Of a DNA stretch of 64,000 bases, positions 34,773 through 45,227 are shown in pieces. The notes beneath the pieces were generated by a model that had not been told where the DNA came from, did no database searches, and saw only the letters and a list, made by a program, of their open reading frames with translations. The position numbers and the translations under genes were made by a program. The stretch comes from Oscheius dolichura (lineage: Eukaryota > Nematoda > Chromadorea > Rhabditida > Rhabditidae), in NCBI GenBank assembly GCA_932521035.1, contig OW051494.1:1474001-1538000 (forward strand). The letters run 5' to 3'. Each line of letters opens with the position of its first letter. Within the stretch, counting starts at the first letter, position 1.

Positions 34773-35510
34773 CTAAAGTTCCCTTTTAGCGAGATTGGGA
34801 TAATGCGTCTCGATTTGTTTAATTGTCTCCTCACTAATTATAGCCTCCGTCTTTTCATAGTATGGTGACATCTTGCTGGCCTTTTCTTCTAGTTTCCACA
34901 AGTCGGCATCCGTCTTGCCCCAGTTCGATAGGGAAAATTCTATCGTCGTACAGGAAGCACAGTAAATCTCCATTCTATTAATGCCTCCGTTCCACCAATC
35001 AGTTGTCGTGTCAATGATTGTTTGGATTCCTGGAGCTTCCGTCGTGGGAATTGAAAACTGAAAAATAACTAGATCAATACTTTCTTGGATTACTGTAATA
35101 GGCCAGAACTTACATAAGCGCCTCCGGTGTAGAAAGTAAGATAACACATGAATTCATTAGCATTCTCATAATTCCTAGGTAATCCATTAATTGTTATAGG
35201 CGGTCTTGCCGTAGTAGATGGTGGAAATACGAGCGTCTGCATCGTAATGAACTTCTAAGTTTTTCTCATTAGACAGTAAAATTAAATCGTACCTGGGCAG
35301 AATCTAGACTGAACTGAAAATTCTAATTTCTTATACTGAGTACCAAGAAGAACGTTGGGACCCCATAGAGATAGACGATGTCTGAAATGGGGGCTTCCTT
35401 TTTTAAGGGAAAAAACACTACGCCGGAAGTTGTCCGGTGACGCGGATTTTAAAGATATATCCATGCTTCGGATTAACTGTATAATTATACCAAATTTCTT
35501 TGGCTAGTAG
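34773..35510 (-). pseudogene. Secreted family, member C, probably inactive
   Basis: Exons 35422-35510, 35293-35381, 35114-35254 and 34773-35057 align with A and B (LLAKEIWYNYTV, PRNYENANEFMCYLTFYTGG, SNWGKTDADLWKLEEKASK). Two lesions are visible. First, there is no signal exon between 35511 and the next gene at 35587; only ATGGTGCGGCTTTCATAG, a start followed at once by a stop. Second, the exon at 35293-35381 is one base out of phase with the next exon, and the FxxD motif of A and B reappears only in the shifted frame. The C-terminal exon is intact (95 codons, same as B), so decay may be recent. Confidence 0.65.
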
Positions 35511-35586
35511 CTGAAAGCAGCGTTTGTCTATGAAAGCCGCACCATTTTAACAGTAACAGAGAATATTTTTCAATTTTTATCACAAA

Positions 35587-36681
35587 TTACACCCGTTCAT
35601 ACAAATAATCCCAAACATCTATATATCTAACAATAAGTAGCAGTGTATCCTGAAAGAAGCCGAATCGCTCCTTTCCCAGGTCGTGTGGATCGACGTTGAC
35701 TATAAATCGATGGAATATGTCCTTTAGATATTCCACATCTTCTTTGGGGTTGGACTTGGTGAAGGCATTATAGTCGGGAAGAATCTCCTTGATATTCTGC
35801 AACTTTCTTTTGGGGAAAAGCGTAGATAAGGATTACCTTCTGAAATTCGGCTTCTATTTCTCTGGCATGTTTATAATCCTGCAGCCTTTCGCTTCCAAAA
35901 TAATCGACGAGATCTGCAGCGTGTTTTGAAGCTTGAGCGAGGCGAGTCAAGTCCTTCGGATGTATCTGAAAATAGAAATATTGGGGGGAAAATAAGGGAA
36001 GGAACTAGCAAAAATAGCCCAGACTCCCCTAAATGCTATGGGTCCCTTTCACCTTGAATTTCTCTGATTCCAATGGTGTTGACCCCCGTCTACAGATCAT
36101 ATCAGCTGTTTTGAACTGTTTGTCTGCCACCTGTTTTGGAATGCACCGTGCACACATGATTTTAGAGCAAAAGATGGAGAAAACAAGCAGGAGATGCGCA
36201 TGGAATGGCATTTGGGAAGGGGAAAACAAGAAGCTTTGCTGCTCTGGTCAAAAATACCCAAAAAATGACCGTTTTATCCTGGTGAATTCTATAATCATCC
36301 CCTGAGTTTCCCTCATTCTTTCGAGTATAAAAATGGCTCCCCAATAGGAGAGTTTCCCCGTTGAAAGTTTTCCCCGTGGCTGTAAAAGATCCAAATCGCT
36401 GGGAACTTCGATTGCTAGTAAGATTTCTCACGCTCGCGGCTAGAAATCTCGTTTCAACGGCCATGATCTGCAGAAAACGCTTCAGCGCGCTTTTCAACTG
36501 TACTGGGCCCGAAAAACAGCATTTAGAAACCGATTTTACAACATGTAAGTCGAAACCCTCCAGGAAGGCATTAGGAAAGAAAAAAAAAGGGAAAAATTCG
36601 ATAAAAACCGACCTTTTCCAGAATAATTTGAAGGAGTCGCGGAGTAATGGCGGGATTGTCGAGTAGCCTAATCGAAGGCAT
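35587..36681 (-). CDS. F-box-like protein, copy 4 (three exons, 135 aa)
   Basis: Exons 36613-36681 (MPSIRLLDNPAITPRLLQIILEK), 35837-35965 (IHPKDLTRLAQASKHAADLV...) and 35587-35796. Exons 1 and 2 total 66 codons, the same as the single first exon of copies 1 and 2, and the next intron falls at the same place. The F-box-like core ITPRLLQIILEKIHPKDLTR fits the pattern better than copies 1 and 2. Intron 1 is 647 nt and gene-free; intron 2 is 40 nt. It diverges from the next F-box-like gene across a ~215-bp shared 5' region. Confidence 0.7.
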
Positions 36682-36896
36682 GGTCCCTCTCTGTTGTGTG
36701 CTGCTGCTCTCGTCGACAGAAACTGGCTCAATTAACCCCAAACCTTATTGATCGATGGGGGATGGAAGGAAAGCGACCACATGTTATCGAGAGAGGCGCC
36801 AAAGACAAGCGCTACTATCGCTGGGGTTGTTTTTATTCGCTTTCACCGCTTCCGCAAGGTCAACCGGGGATATTTTCTCATTCTATCGTCTGGAAA

Positions 36897-37919
36897 ATGG
36901 CTGCTCCCCTCCAACATCCCGTAATTACTCTAGTTATTTTGCAGAAAATCATCCATAAGGTTAGTTTGGCCCCAATTCTTCCGTTTTAGACCCATTTTTA
37001 GATGAATTACAAAGACCTGGCCACCGTTTCAAGGACATCATCTTTTGGAGAATGGGCAGTATCTTATTTTAGAGGAAAAGAGCTGAAGGAGATTGAAGGA
37101 GCCAAGCTAGCCGAGGCAGAATTGAAAAAAGTAAGTTCCCGCCTAAAATAGAGAACAATTTCGAGTTCCAACCAATTTTTTAGCCATTAATCAATTAAAA
37201 TTACCACTCTGCTCAATTTCTAGCCGCGAAAGTACGAAGTTTGCCCAATTCAAATCAAATATCTTGCTCCTATCGCCGCCCGTTCAGTTGCTTATCAGAA
37301 AACGTGACCACAGCATGTTTTCGGGGCCGTATCTATTGAGGCCGGCAGGTGTTATCTTTTCGTATAGTTTTTGAATTTTTGGGTTAAAGAGGGTACTTAA
37401 AACTTATTAGTTTGCTAATAACGTAAGTTCTGGTTTTGAAGCGAGCGTTCCCAAAGGAAGGCACCGCCGCTCTTCCCTGGGGTGCCATTGCACCTGTTCG
37501 TTGGACTTTGGGATCCAATTTCGGGCTTTAAATGGCTGAAATCTGGTTTATTTTGGGATTTAAATGGAAGAATATGGTCTGAACCTCATTGACGACCGTA
37601 TATTTCCTCTCCAAACCCTCTAATTTTGCAATTTCAGGCCCTTTTCCCCGCCAATGAAGAGCAGCTCTCTTTGCCGCTTCTCCAAGCCTACAAGAACACC
37701 TCAAAATGGCTAATGGATTCAGCGGAAAAGGAATTGGATCAGACCAAACAATATCCGGATGTACCGCTAGGAATAATCCAAATGTCAGAAGAACGACTGG
37801 AAAGGATACGGCATACTATGGAACTGGTGGAGGTGGTCATCAAATTTTGGAAGATTCTTCACAGTGAAGAGCAGGAAAAGAGTAGGCAGATTTATTTTGA
37901 TGATTCTGTATTTGGTTAG
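36897..37919 (+). CDS. F-box-like protein, copy 5 (three exons, 157 aa)
   Basis: Exons 36897-36959, 37002-37130 (129 nt, equal to copy 4) and 37638-37919. The F-box-like core runs VITLVILQKIIHK across a 42-nt intron into MNYKDLATVSRTSSFGEW. The C-terminal exon ends MELVEVVIKFWKILH plus a short tail, echoing the LAEKTLNNWDLLH end of copy 1. Exons 1 and 2 are too short to show as long open frames and were found by comparison with copy 4. The 507-nt second intron holds no recognised element. Confidence 0.7.
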
Positions 37920-38254
37920 GTTGTATTGTATGTAAATAAATATAGGCATTAACTTTTTTACTGAAGGGTAAAATGGAGGAGTGGGAGTCTTCTCTTCTAT
38001 CCCCGGAGATGGCTATGGATTTTTCAATCAATTAAAATGCTCCTGGTTATATTTTTCCTATTGTCTGCAGATAATAGCTAAGAAAAGGTTGGGGAGCGAA
38101 CAATAAGGGTGAGTATGCTATGTGACAGGGTAGGAAAGCTGTCAGGATAGCAATGACCTGTTGTTGAGGACAGTGAGCAGCTGTACAGAATGGAGAATGA
38201 AAAAATACAAGATGAGAGCCTGGCGGGGGTGGGAGACTTCTCTATAGTTCTTTT

Positions 38255-38405
38255 CCAAAAAATAGGATTACTGTACCGGGCCGGAAAACCTTCCGCACGG
38301 GACCTTTTGAGCAAAGGCAATCGGGATTTTCGATTTTGTCCCAGCTTTCTTCGCCGATTTCCAGAAGGTCCCGAAGTACGGTAGCCCTATTTTTTGGAAA
38401 CAGAC
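38255..38405. repeat. Repeat family 2, copy 1
   Basis: Shares with 55 kb and 63.8 kb the order AAAACCTTCCGC-x-CGGGACC, then TTTTGAGCAA, ATCGGGATTTTCGATTT and CTTCGCCG. An inverted GGGACCTT/AAGGTCCC pair suggests a foldback element. No open frame. Confidence 0.7.
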
Positions 38406-38525
38406 GATATCCAAAAAGGCGTCTCCGCCTGAAAAACAGGTTAAAATACTCGTTGGATAGAGCGGGAAACCTGAAATTAGGCCAAAATCTACAGTACCCC
38501 TTCACTAGAGAATGATTTATTATGT

Positions 38526-39840
38526 CTATCTGTTTTTCTCCTTCTCTTTTTTACTCCCCTTGTCCGATTCTTGGGTCTTTTCCACCTTTAGCGAGTGTTT
38601 CAGGACTCCACTCGTCTTGTTGGGGGTAGGAACGGCTGACTTCGACTCTTCTTCACTTTCCTCTTCCTCTGAACTGCTTCCATCCTTCTTCTCCTCCTCC
38701 TCTTTTCCCATTTTCCTCAGTTTCTGTTCCGATTCCTGCGTCGCCTCGAGATTCTTCACATCCTCCTCGAGTATTGCCTGTTTCCGCTTCTTTTTAGCCT
38801 CTTTCCACCGCGGATGCTCGACAAGAGCCGCCGGAAGTGGCCCACCATAATTATAGAGCTCTCCTTCCAGTTTCTCTTTAATCCCATTTGGGTATCTGTC
38901 GTCCTTAAACCCTTGAGCACAGTGCCAACCGGCCCATTCCATATAAGCAGCACAGACGGGGCAGGCGTCTTCTCGGCCGTGGTTCTTCACCGGAGCCGGG
39001 CACTTGTGCTCTTCGTAGATTTTGTGCACCACGCCGTAGTCCTTCAAAAGACGAGCTTCAAACTTTTCGCTGTGTTCAGCTCTCTGGAGGGATTGATCAT
39101 CCAGGAAATTTTGACGGCGATACGCGTCCATTCTCTTCCACTCGGCGGTAGAATAACTCTGTGGCGGGACAAATGGCCGCGAGTCGAAGGCTTTTTGAAG
39201 ACTCCTGGAATTTTAGAGCTTTCAAATTGGTCAATAAAGCGCGTAACGTCCTACAGTATGCCACAAGTACTTATAATTCGTTTCCAACAGCGTTTCGAGA
39301 CCTTTTGGCTATTTTGTGGTCAAATTCCCCTAGTTTTCAATTCCATCAATGAAAATCCGGAAACTACGGTCGTTTTTCCATAAAAGGTCTCGAAACGATT
39401 CGGTTGGAAATGAGCTGGATAACCTTTGGTATACTGTAATTAGTATTTTTGATCCAAAGAGTGGAAAGATGACTAGCCAAACTGGCGTGCCCCCGGCTAC
39501 CGTACCTGATTGTCTTGGCCTGCTCCTCTAGTAGCGACTCTTTTCGGTTCTTTGACATCTCATCCTTTTCCTTTTCCTTTTTCTGTGACTTTACCATCTT
39601 CTGCGACTTTTTCTTCTTCTCATTCTTGGCAATCTTCTCCCGCTTCTTTTTCTCATCCTCAGGTAGCGGGGAGTCCAATTTATCCGTAGTAGTCGTAGAC
39701 GAGGTCTTCTGTTTCTTCCGGATGGCCCGACGCCGGGACGGCTTGTACTGGACCTTCTTCTTCTTGTTGTTTTTGCACAAGATGAGCAGGTACGGTAGAA
39801 GGAAAAGAGGCAGGAAGTAGAGTAGAAGCGGGAAGAACAT
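38526..39840 (-). CDS. Membrane-anchored Cys-motif protein 1 (337 aa)
   Basis: Exons 39506-39840 and 38526-39204 join in phase. An N-terminal membrane anchor (MFFPLLLYFLPLFLLPYLLILCK) is followed by a long Lys/Glu-rich linker, then a Cys domain: HKCPAP-x(9)-ACPVCAAYMEWAGW, then KLEGELYNYGGPLP and EHPRWKEA. The C-terminus is acidic and Ser-rich. The four Cys-domain copies in this cluster keep C-x(11-14)-C-x2-C, an aromatic/W-G pair, a Y-x-G-x-[LV]-P turn and a P-x-W. The three Cys may form a metal site or disulfides; unknown. The 301-nt intron contains a hairpin. The start is the Met within the anchor: the upstream Met of protein 4 has no counterpart here. Confidence 0.65.
39277..39414. mobile_element. 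Hairpin element in the intron of Cys-motif gene 1
   Basis: TTTCCAACAGCGTTTCGAGACC pairs with GGTCTCGAAACGATTCGGTTGGAAA. The TTTCCAAC tips resemble MITE family 1 but the rest differs. Confidence 0.75.
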
Positions 39841-39974
39841 TGAAGCACAGCCGTAGAGACCACGAATGAGAAGAAATTGGAGAGTTTGACAAACTACTAG
39901 TAAAATCTTTTTTCTGGCAAGGACATGCCGGTAATCTCATTCTATTGGCCGTTTGTGGCATCTACGGCAGTTTT

Positions 39975-41868
39975 CTGATGCTGTTCCCGTTTCTCCTCCA
40001 TTTCCTGTCGTTTCTCCTCCTCCCGTCCCTGCTCATGCTGTGCAAGAAGAGGAAGAGCGAGAGGACCCCGGCCAGAACTCCAAAGTCGTCGAAGAGATCG
40101 CTGAAGGAAGCACAGATACAAGAGTCGTCTAATACGTCAACTCCGGAGAAGAAATCGGCCCCGGAGACGCCTACTACCCCAACGCCGACCAGCCACACTA
40201 CGCCTACGAAGACCCCGGTCATATCTCACCACTCGACGGAAGAGGAATAGACACAGAACATGACCGAGGAGGACAATGAACTCATCGGGCAGGCGAATAT
40301 CATCTGGGAGATTAAGATGGCTTTTCATCCGGGCGAATTTACGGACAAGCCGGCGGAATACGACAAGCGGATCCGGCAGGACTACCGCCTGGCTCACCAG
40401 GTCTACAAGAAGCACAAATGCCCGTCGCCGAAGAAAAAGAAGACGGACGACGACTCGTGCCATGTCTGTTACGCCTTCATCGAATGGATTGGCTTCCTCT
40501 ATGAGCTCAACTATAATCGCCACGCTATTGAAGTCTTACCTAAAATTGAAGAGGACTTCTTTGATTATGGAGGAAAACTACCTTTCTGTTTACACAATCC
40601 TGAATGGAAAAAAGTGCGGTTGGGACTTTTTGGACTACAGTACACCTTCGGTGGGAATTTAAACCAAAATTGAGCCATGAACAATCAAAAATAATGGATC
40701 ACTGGTGGCCGCATCCATTCCCGCTGATCACGGAATCAAGCGGTTGTTACTTGGCTGCCCGCCTTGGAGGACGTTTTACCTATTTTATGCTCCAATTTTT
40801 TCGCTTCCTTCTAAATTATGTAGTGTTTCATATTCAGATGACAATTTTAAAGAAACGGCAAAAAAATTGGTCCCTGGCCGACTAAAATCGCGGCGGAATT
40901 TGAATTTGACTTGGAATAAGCGTAATTTGGCGTTGCAATCCGTTCCTCTCATAATTTCCTGGAATATTTTGGTTTTTGCGAACATTCAAGGCCATTGAGT
41001 CCTTAACTAGAATGCCGAAAACATTAAAGGCTGCCAAATATCTATTAAAATCGTCTTCTCGCTACCGTACACCCCGGGCAAGGGGTGCCGCGCCGTCTCG
41101 AAGGTTCTGTTGCTGCAGAAATGCACTAACTTTTCTATTTTCAGACTAAAGAGAAGCTGAAAAAGGAAATGGAAGCGGATAAGAGGCAGAATAAGCCAAA
41201 GGAGAAGGCACCGGCAGCTGCTAACGTTTCGAGCGCCAAAAACGAGGAGACCAAAGAGAAAATGGAAGAGCTGATTGACCGGATCAATTACTGAAATAGT
41301 TCGGATACCGTATTCCACAAGCAGATAGCCAAGGATTTCGAGGAGATTCGCGAAATCTACAAGGAACACGACTGCCGTGGCTTGCAGCTGGACAAGGGCG
41401 GCTCTGTACTGTGCCGGGTCTGCAGACTCTACATGAGCCAGAAATGGGCTGGACGACTGTATGAAAGATCGCTAAAGGATGACAAATTCCCGCCGAAAGT
41501 CAAGAAAGAACTCGAGGAGGATCTCTACAAATACGAGGGCCCGGTGCCGCTGATTGTTGAGAATCCCCACTGGCCAAAGGCGAAGGCCCGGATCACTATC
41601 GAGAGAGCATACAAAGAGGGGGACAAGAAGAAGTCGACAGACCCGAAGCCGGCCGAGTCGCCCGCTGCAAAGAAGCCGGACAGTCCACAAACCACGGTGA
41701 AAGGCCTGGATAACCCAAAGAAGTCGTCTCTGAGACCGCAAAATGAGGAGAAGAAGAGAACTGCAGAAAAAGTCTGTAAAACAGACGGACGAGAAGAAGA
41801 AGGACGACCCCAAGCCGGCTATGCTCCTCGCTGTGAAGAAGTCCGAAATTCCTCCAAAACTCCCGGAT
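39975..41868 (+). pseudogene. Membrane-anchored Cys-motif protein 2/3, broken
   Basis: Divergent from gene 1. The anchor MLFPFLLHFLSFLLLPSLLML, a Thr/Pro/Lys linker and a first Cys domain (CPSPKKKKTDDDSCHVCYAF...NPEWKK) end at 40613. A 531-nt intron in matching phase leads to a second Cys domain (41145 on; CRGLQLDKGGSVLCRVCRLY...NPHWPKA). The frame has TAG at 40248-40250 and TGA at 41292-41294, and a shift near 41765, after which the Lys/Asp/Pro composition continues in another frame to a TAG near 41886. The ancestral start codon has become TTG (39945). Two separate pseudogenes rather than one two-domain gene are also possible. Confidence 0.6.
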
Positions 41869-42208
41869 AAACCGAAAAAAGTCTAGCCTCCAGAGGTCAA
41901 AACCATGAACAACATCAGAAAAAGTTTGTCTAGTAACTAATTATTGATAAAATGAATAAAAACGTTTGTAGAAATCCCGGTTTCCTTGAAGGTTTCTTGC
42001 CCGTTCTATCACCGTTTCATCATCTTTCCAAAGCCGTAGCTCTCTTTCAGGAGACTACAGTACCACGAAAAAAAGAAAAAAAGACTATTTCAAAACATCA
42101 AGGAATCCAGTAAAAGAACCACTTGAAATACTTGTTTACTGTCAGAAATGTATGTGCCAATCAGATTTCTCGTTTCTCTTTTTATTCTTTACCGAGTGCG
42201 AGTGATCT

Positions 42209-43117
42209 CTATCCTTCCTGGGTCTGGCTACATTGCGTGGCTTCGATTTCCAATGTCTCGTGGCTCTTGGCAGTCTCCGCCTCGTTCTGTTGTCTCCGCG
42301 GTCTCTCCTCCGTCACCTCAGTCTTCTGTGTCGCCTCCAGGACCTTCTCCTCCTCCACCGGGCCGCCTCCTGCTCGTCTCTTCCGGATCCTCTCCCTGGC
42401 CTCTGCCCACCGCGGGCCCTCCACTCCCGGCGGCAGCTTCCCCTCATAGTCGTGGAAGTCCTCCTCGAGTTTCTCCTGGAATCCCTCGGGGTACTTGTCC
42501 TCCTTCAAGCCCAGCTCGTAATGATAGCCGGCCCAGTCCATATAGGCCCGACAGATGTCGCACTCCTCGTCGTGCCGGGACCCCTGCTTCTTCGGGCAGC
42601 GGTGGTTCTTGTAGATGGTATGCGTCTTACGGTAGTCATCGGCCACCCGGTTCTGGAAGTCCCTCTTGACGAAATATTGAGAGGCGTATTGAATATCCTC
42701 GCAGTGCTCGCGGACGGCCGACTTCATCCGGTCCAGTCTCTCCTTCGAGAACGTCTGCGCCTTGTAGTTCTTCGGATTGAACTCGTTCTTGATGTTCCAG
42801 ATGATCTTCGCCTGCTGCTTCGCTATGTCCTCCCTCTGCCGCTTCCTCTCCTCCCGAGACCGAGTCCCGTCCTCCTGAGTCTTGCACACTTCCAGCGGGG
42901 ATTCCGTTGCCAGGGAAGACGCCGTTCCCTGTGTCCCCGGCTCGGCGGCCGGCTCCTCGACCTTTTTCTTCGGGCTCGCTCCGACCGGTGTCGACTTCCT
43001 CTCGGTCTTCCTCCTCTTGCACAGGATGAGCAGGGACGGGAGGAGCAGAAACAGCAGGAAATGGAGTAGAATCGGGAACAGCATCAGAAAACGGCCGGAC
43101 ACGGCAGAAATTGCCAT
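42209..43117 (-). CDS. Membrane-anchored Cys-motif protein 4 (302 aa, intact)
   Basis: A single exon. The anchor at residues 8-33 (RFLMLFPILLHFLLFLLLP...) is followed by a basic RRKTERK, which suggests that the rest is cytosolic. A helical, Lys/Arg-rich middle follows (residues 85-165), then the Cys domain HRCPKKQ...ECDICRAYMDWAGYHYELG, LEEDFHDYEGKLP and EGPRWAEA, and an acidic Gln-rich tail. This is the best-preserved family member and the reference for reading the broken copies. GC content and codon use are higher than in neighbours to the left, and resemble the phosphatase gene next to it. Function unknown. Confidence 0.75.
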   Translation of the reverse strand: MAISAVSGRFLMLFPILLHFLLFLLLPSLLILCKRRKTERKSTPVGASPKKKVEEPAAEPGTQGTASSLATESPLEVCKTQEDGTRSREERKRQREDIAKQQAKIIWNIKNEFNPKNYKAQTFSKERLDRMKSAVREHCEDIQYASQYFVKRDFQNRVADDYRKTHTIYKNHRCPKKQGSRHDEECDICRAYMDWAGYHYELGLKEDKYPEGFQEKLEEDFHDYEGKLPPGVEGPRWAEARERIRKRRAGGGPVEEEKVLEATQKTEVTEERPRRQQNEAETAKSHETLEIEATQCSQTQEG

Positions 43118-43354
43118 GGAATAACTCGAAATACTTGGAACACGGCGTTGTTTTTATCTTGTCGGAATTTCCGTCTATACGCCGGTTAAAACTGAATTTT
43201 AACGGTCAAACCAGGCTCTGCTTCTCTCCAAATCCAGTAGTGGCTACCGTAGTCCGGCCGTTTTGACCTGATCTGACCATCAAAAACGGTATATAAATCA
43301 GTGGAGCCATCCATTTCATTCATTCTGTCTTTGTCAACCGGCGGATACATCCGT

Positions 43355-44873
43355 ATGTCAAAGCCAAAGGTTTGCTACTTTTCTGAACTTCCTAAATTGC
43401 CAACTTTTCCAGACGACTCAAAAGTCGCAAGTGACGGGCGGCGCGAAGAGCAAGGTGTCTCGGAACAAGCCGAAGAGCGGCAAGAAATCATTTCATCAGG
43501 AGGGAAAGGGCAACCTCGAGGTGGAGGACCCGAAGGATAAGAACAACGACCCGGAAGGGAAGCCGAAGCCCAAGGACAGGAGCAATGACCGGGAGGTGAA
43601 GCCGAAGCTGAAGAAGGAGACGAAGAAGGAGTCGAAGGAAAAGGAGGACAAGGAGAAGAAGAATGATGGCGAGAAGGAGACGCAGGACCTGGTCAAGACG
43701 GTGAAGCCGGCGGCTGCCAAGAACCCGGCGAAGGAAAAGGAACGGGAACCGAAAGAGAGGATCCAGAAGTGGTGCGACAGGATCTCCGGCATGGTCAGTC
43801 CAATTTTGCCTTTGAATGAACAACCGGTCACTGCTGTTGGATGGGTGAAGAATTGAGGAATCCGTTTGACCAGTCTGCTCATTTTAATCCATTTGAAAAT
43901 AACAAAGCTATCTTTTTCAGAAGGCCTTCGACCTGAACAAGGAGTTCCTCGCCCACAAGACGTACAAGCCGGCCAGCTACACGACGGAGGCCTACGACAA
44001 GAACGACAAGAAGAACCGCTACGACGATATTCTGTGCATCGACGCGAACCGGGTGGTGCTGCGTGACCGGCCGCCGGAGGACGACTACATCCATGCGAAC
44101 TGGATCGTGATGCCGGACAAGCAGCCGTACATCTGTACCCAGGGCCCCTTGGAGAGCACTTTGGAGGACTTCTGGCACATGGTCTACACGGAGAAGAGCA
44201 GCGTCATCGTCATGTTGACGCCGCTCGAGGACGGTCAGTTTTTATATTCGGAGGGTCTCGAGACGATAACAATTGTTCAGACGAGACGTTCTCCAAGTGT
44301 ATCCGCTACTTCCCGGTGGAGCAGTCGAAGTCGATGGCCGCCGGCTGCTACAGGATCAGCAAAGACAAGGAGACGGAGGAGCCGTTCCCCCGGATCCGGC
44401 TGGCCCAGCTGCTGGTGGAGAAGGAGGGCTCGCCCCCGCTGGCCGTCAGCCACTTCCTCTACGACACGTGGACGGACCACACCGCGCCGCAGACGGCCAC
44501 CGCCACCGTCCGCCTCTTCTGGCGCTGCCGCAAGCTGGCCGACATGGCTCCGATCACCGTGCACTGCTCTGCCGGCATCGGCCGCTCGGCCACCTTCATC
44601 GCCATCGACTATGCCCGGCAGAAGGTCATGGCCGAGGGAGACGGCTGCAAGATGGTCGAGGTCTTCCGCGAGATGCGGGACAGGCGCTTCCACGCCATCC
44701 AGTCGGCCGTCCAGTATCTCTTCCTCCACTTCTGCCTGCTGGAGATCTTCGCCAGCGAGGGACTCGGGCCCCGGGCCTCCCGCTACGAAACTTGGATCGG
44801 CGGCTACCAGAAGCTGCTGGCCCGCGTCATCGAGAGGAATGCGAAGAACAAGCCCTCGAAAGAGGTGGCCTGA
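43355..44873 (+). CDS. Protein tyrosine phosphatase (433 aa)
   Basis: Exons 43355-43369, 43413-43793, 43921-44233 and 44281-44873 join in phase. Residues 6-125 are a very basic, Lys-rich tail. The classical PTP domain follows, with KKNRYDDILCID, DDYIHANWI, ICTQGPLESTLEDFW, VIVMLTPLEDG, the mobile-loop motif YDTWTDHTAP, the P-loop HCSAGIGRSATF (catalytic Cys and Arg present) and QSAVQYLF (Q-loop). It should hydrolyse phosphotyrosine. The usual WPD is WTD here: the acid Asp is kept but the Pro is lost, which may slow loop closure. Short single-domain PTPs with basic N-termini are numerous in nematodes and often sperm-enriched; assignment to that group is inference. Confidence 0.9.
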
Positions 44874-45168
44874 GCGGCGATCCCCGACCTCTGCGACTCG
44901 TCGATGTAATCAAAAAAATACAGACGAGAGTAAATAAACCGGCTTCAGATTTCTTGTTTTCCATATTTCGTGTGTTTCAGACTTTGCTCTTGGGGATACG
45001 GTAGCCCAATCCAATTAACTCCTTCTCGTGGCCCCATTTCATTGCCCAATTCTCCGGCTTCATCTTTTTTCGTGAGAAAGCGACAATATTCGAAAATATA
45101 TTCCAGAATGTTCGCGTCCCTTCGGCTCAAAGCGACGCTGTCTCTTCTCCGCTTTGCTTGTCCTCCTC

Positions 45169-45177
45169 CTATATAAC
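45169..45177 (+). promoter_or_regulatory. TATA-like box of the SKP1-like gene
   Basis: TATATAACC about 50 bp before the ATG at 45228, in a GC- and pyrimidine-rich setting. Spacing fits a TATA box with a short leader. Confidence 0.4.
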
Positions 45178-45227
45178 CCGGCCACTTCCCGCTTGCCCCT
45201 CACTCATATCCCCAGCTCTCTCTGAAG

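Noticed and set aside
36162-36731. A 189-codon minus-strand frame
   Set aside because: It spans intron 1 and exon 1 of F-box-like copy 4 in another frame and has no conserved content.
28430-41868. Reassignment of TGA/TAG to sense codons, to explain several in-frame stops
   Set aside because: Intact genes in the window end normally with TAA, TAG and TGA, and the interrupted genes also show frameshifts or lost starts, so decay explains them better.
42233-43069. A 278-codon open frame on the plus strand
   Set aside because: It is the exact antisense of Cys-motif gene 4, which has paralogs, a membrane anchor and conserved motifs on the minus strand. The plus frame is open because of GC-rich codon bias.
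44053-44937. A 294-codon frame on the plus strand, rich in Arg, Ser and Pro
   Set aside because: It begins in the true phosphatase frame but continues unspliced past 44233 in a wrong frame. The 47-nt intron 44234-44280 restores all PTP motifs.
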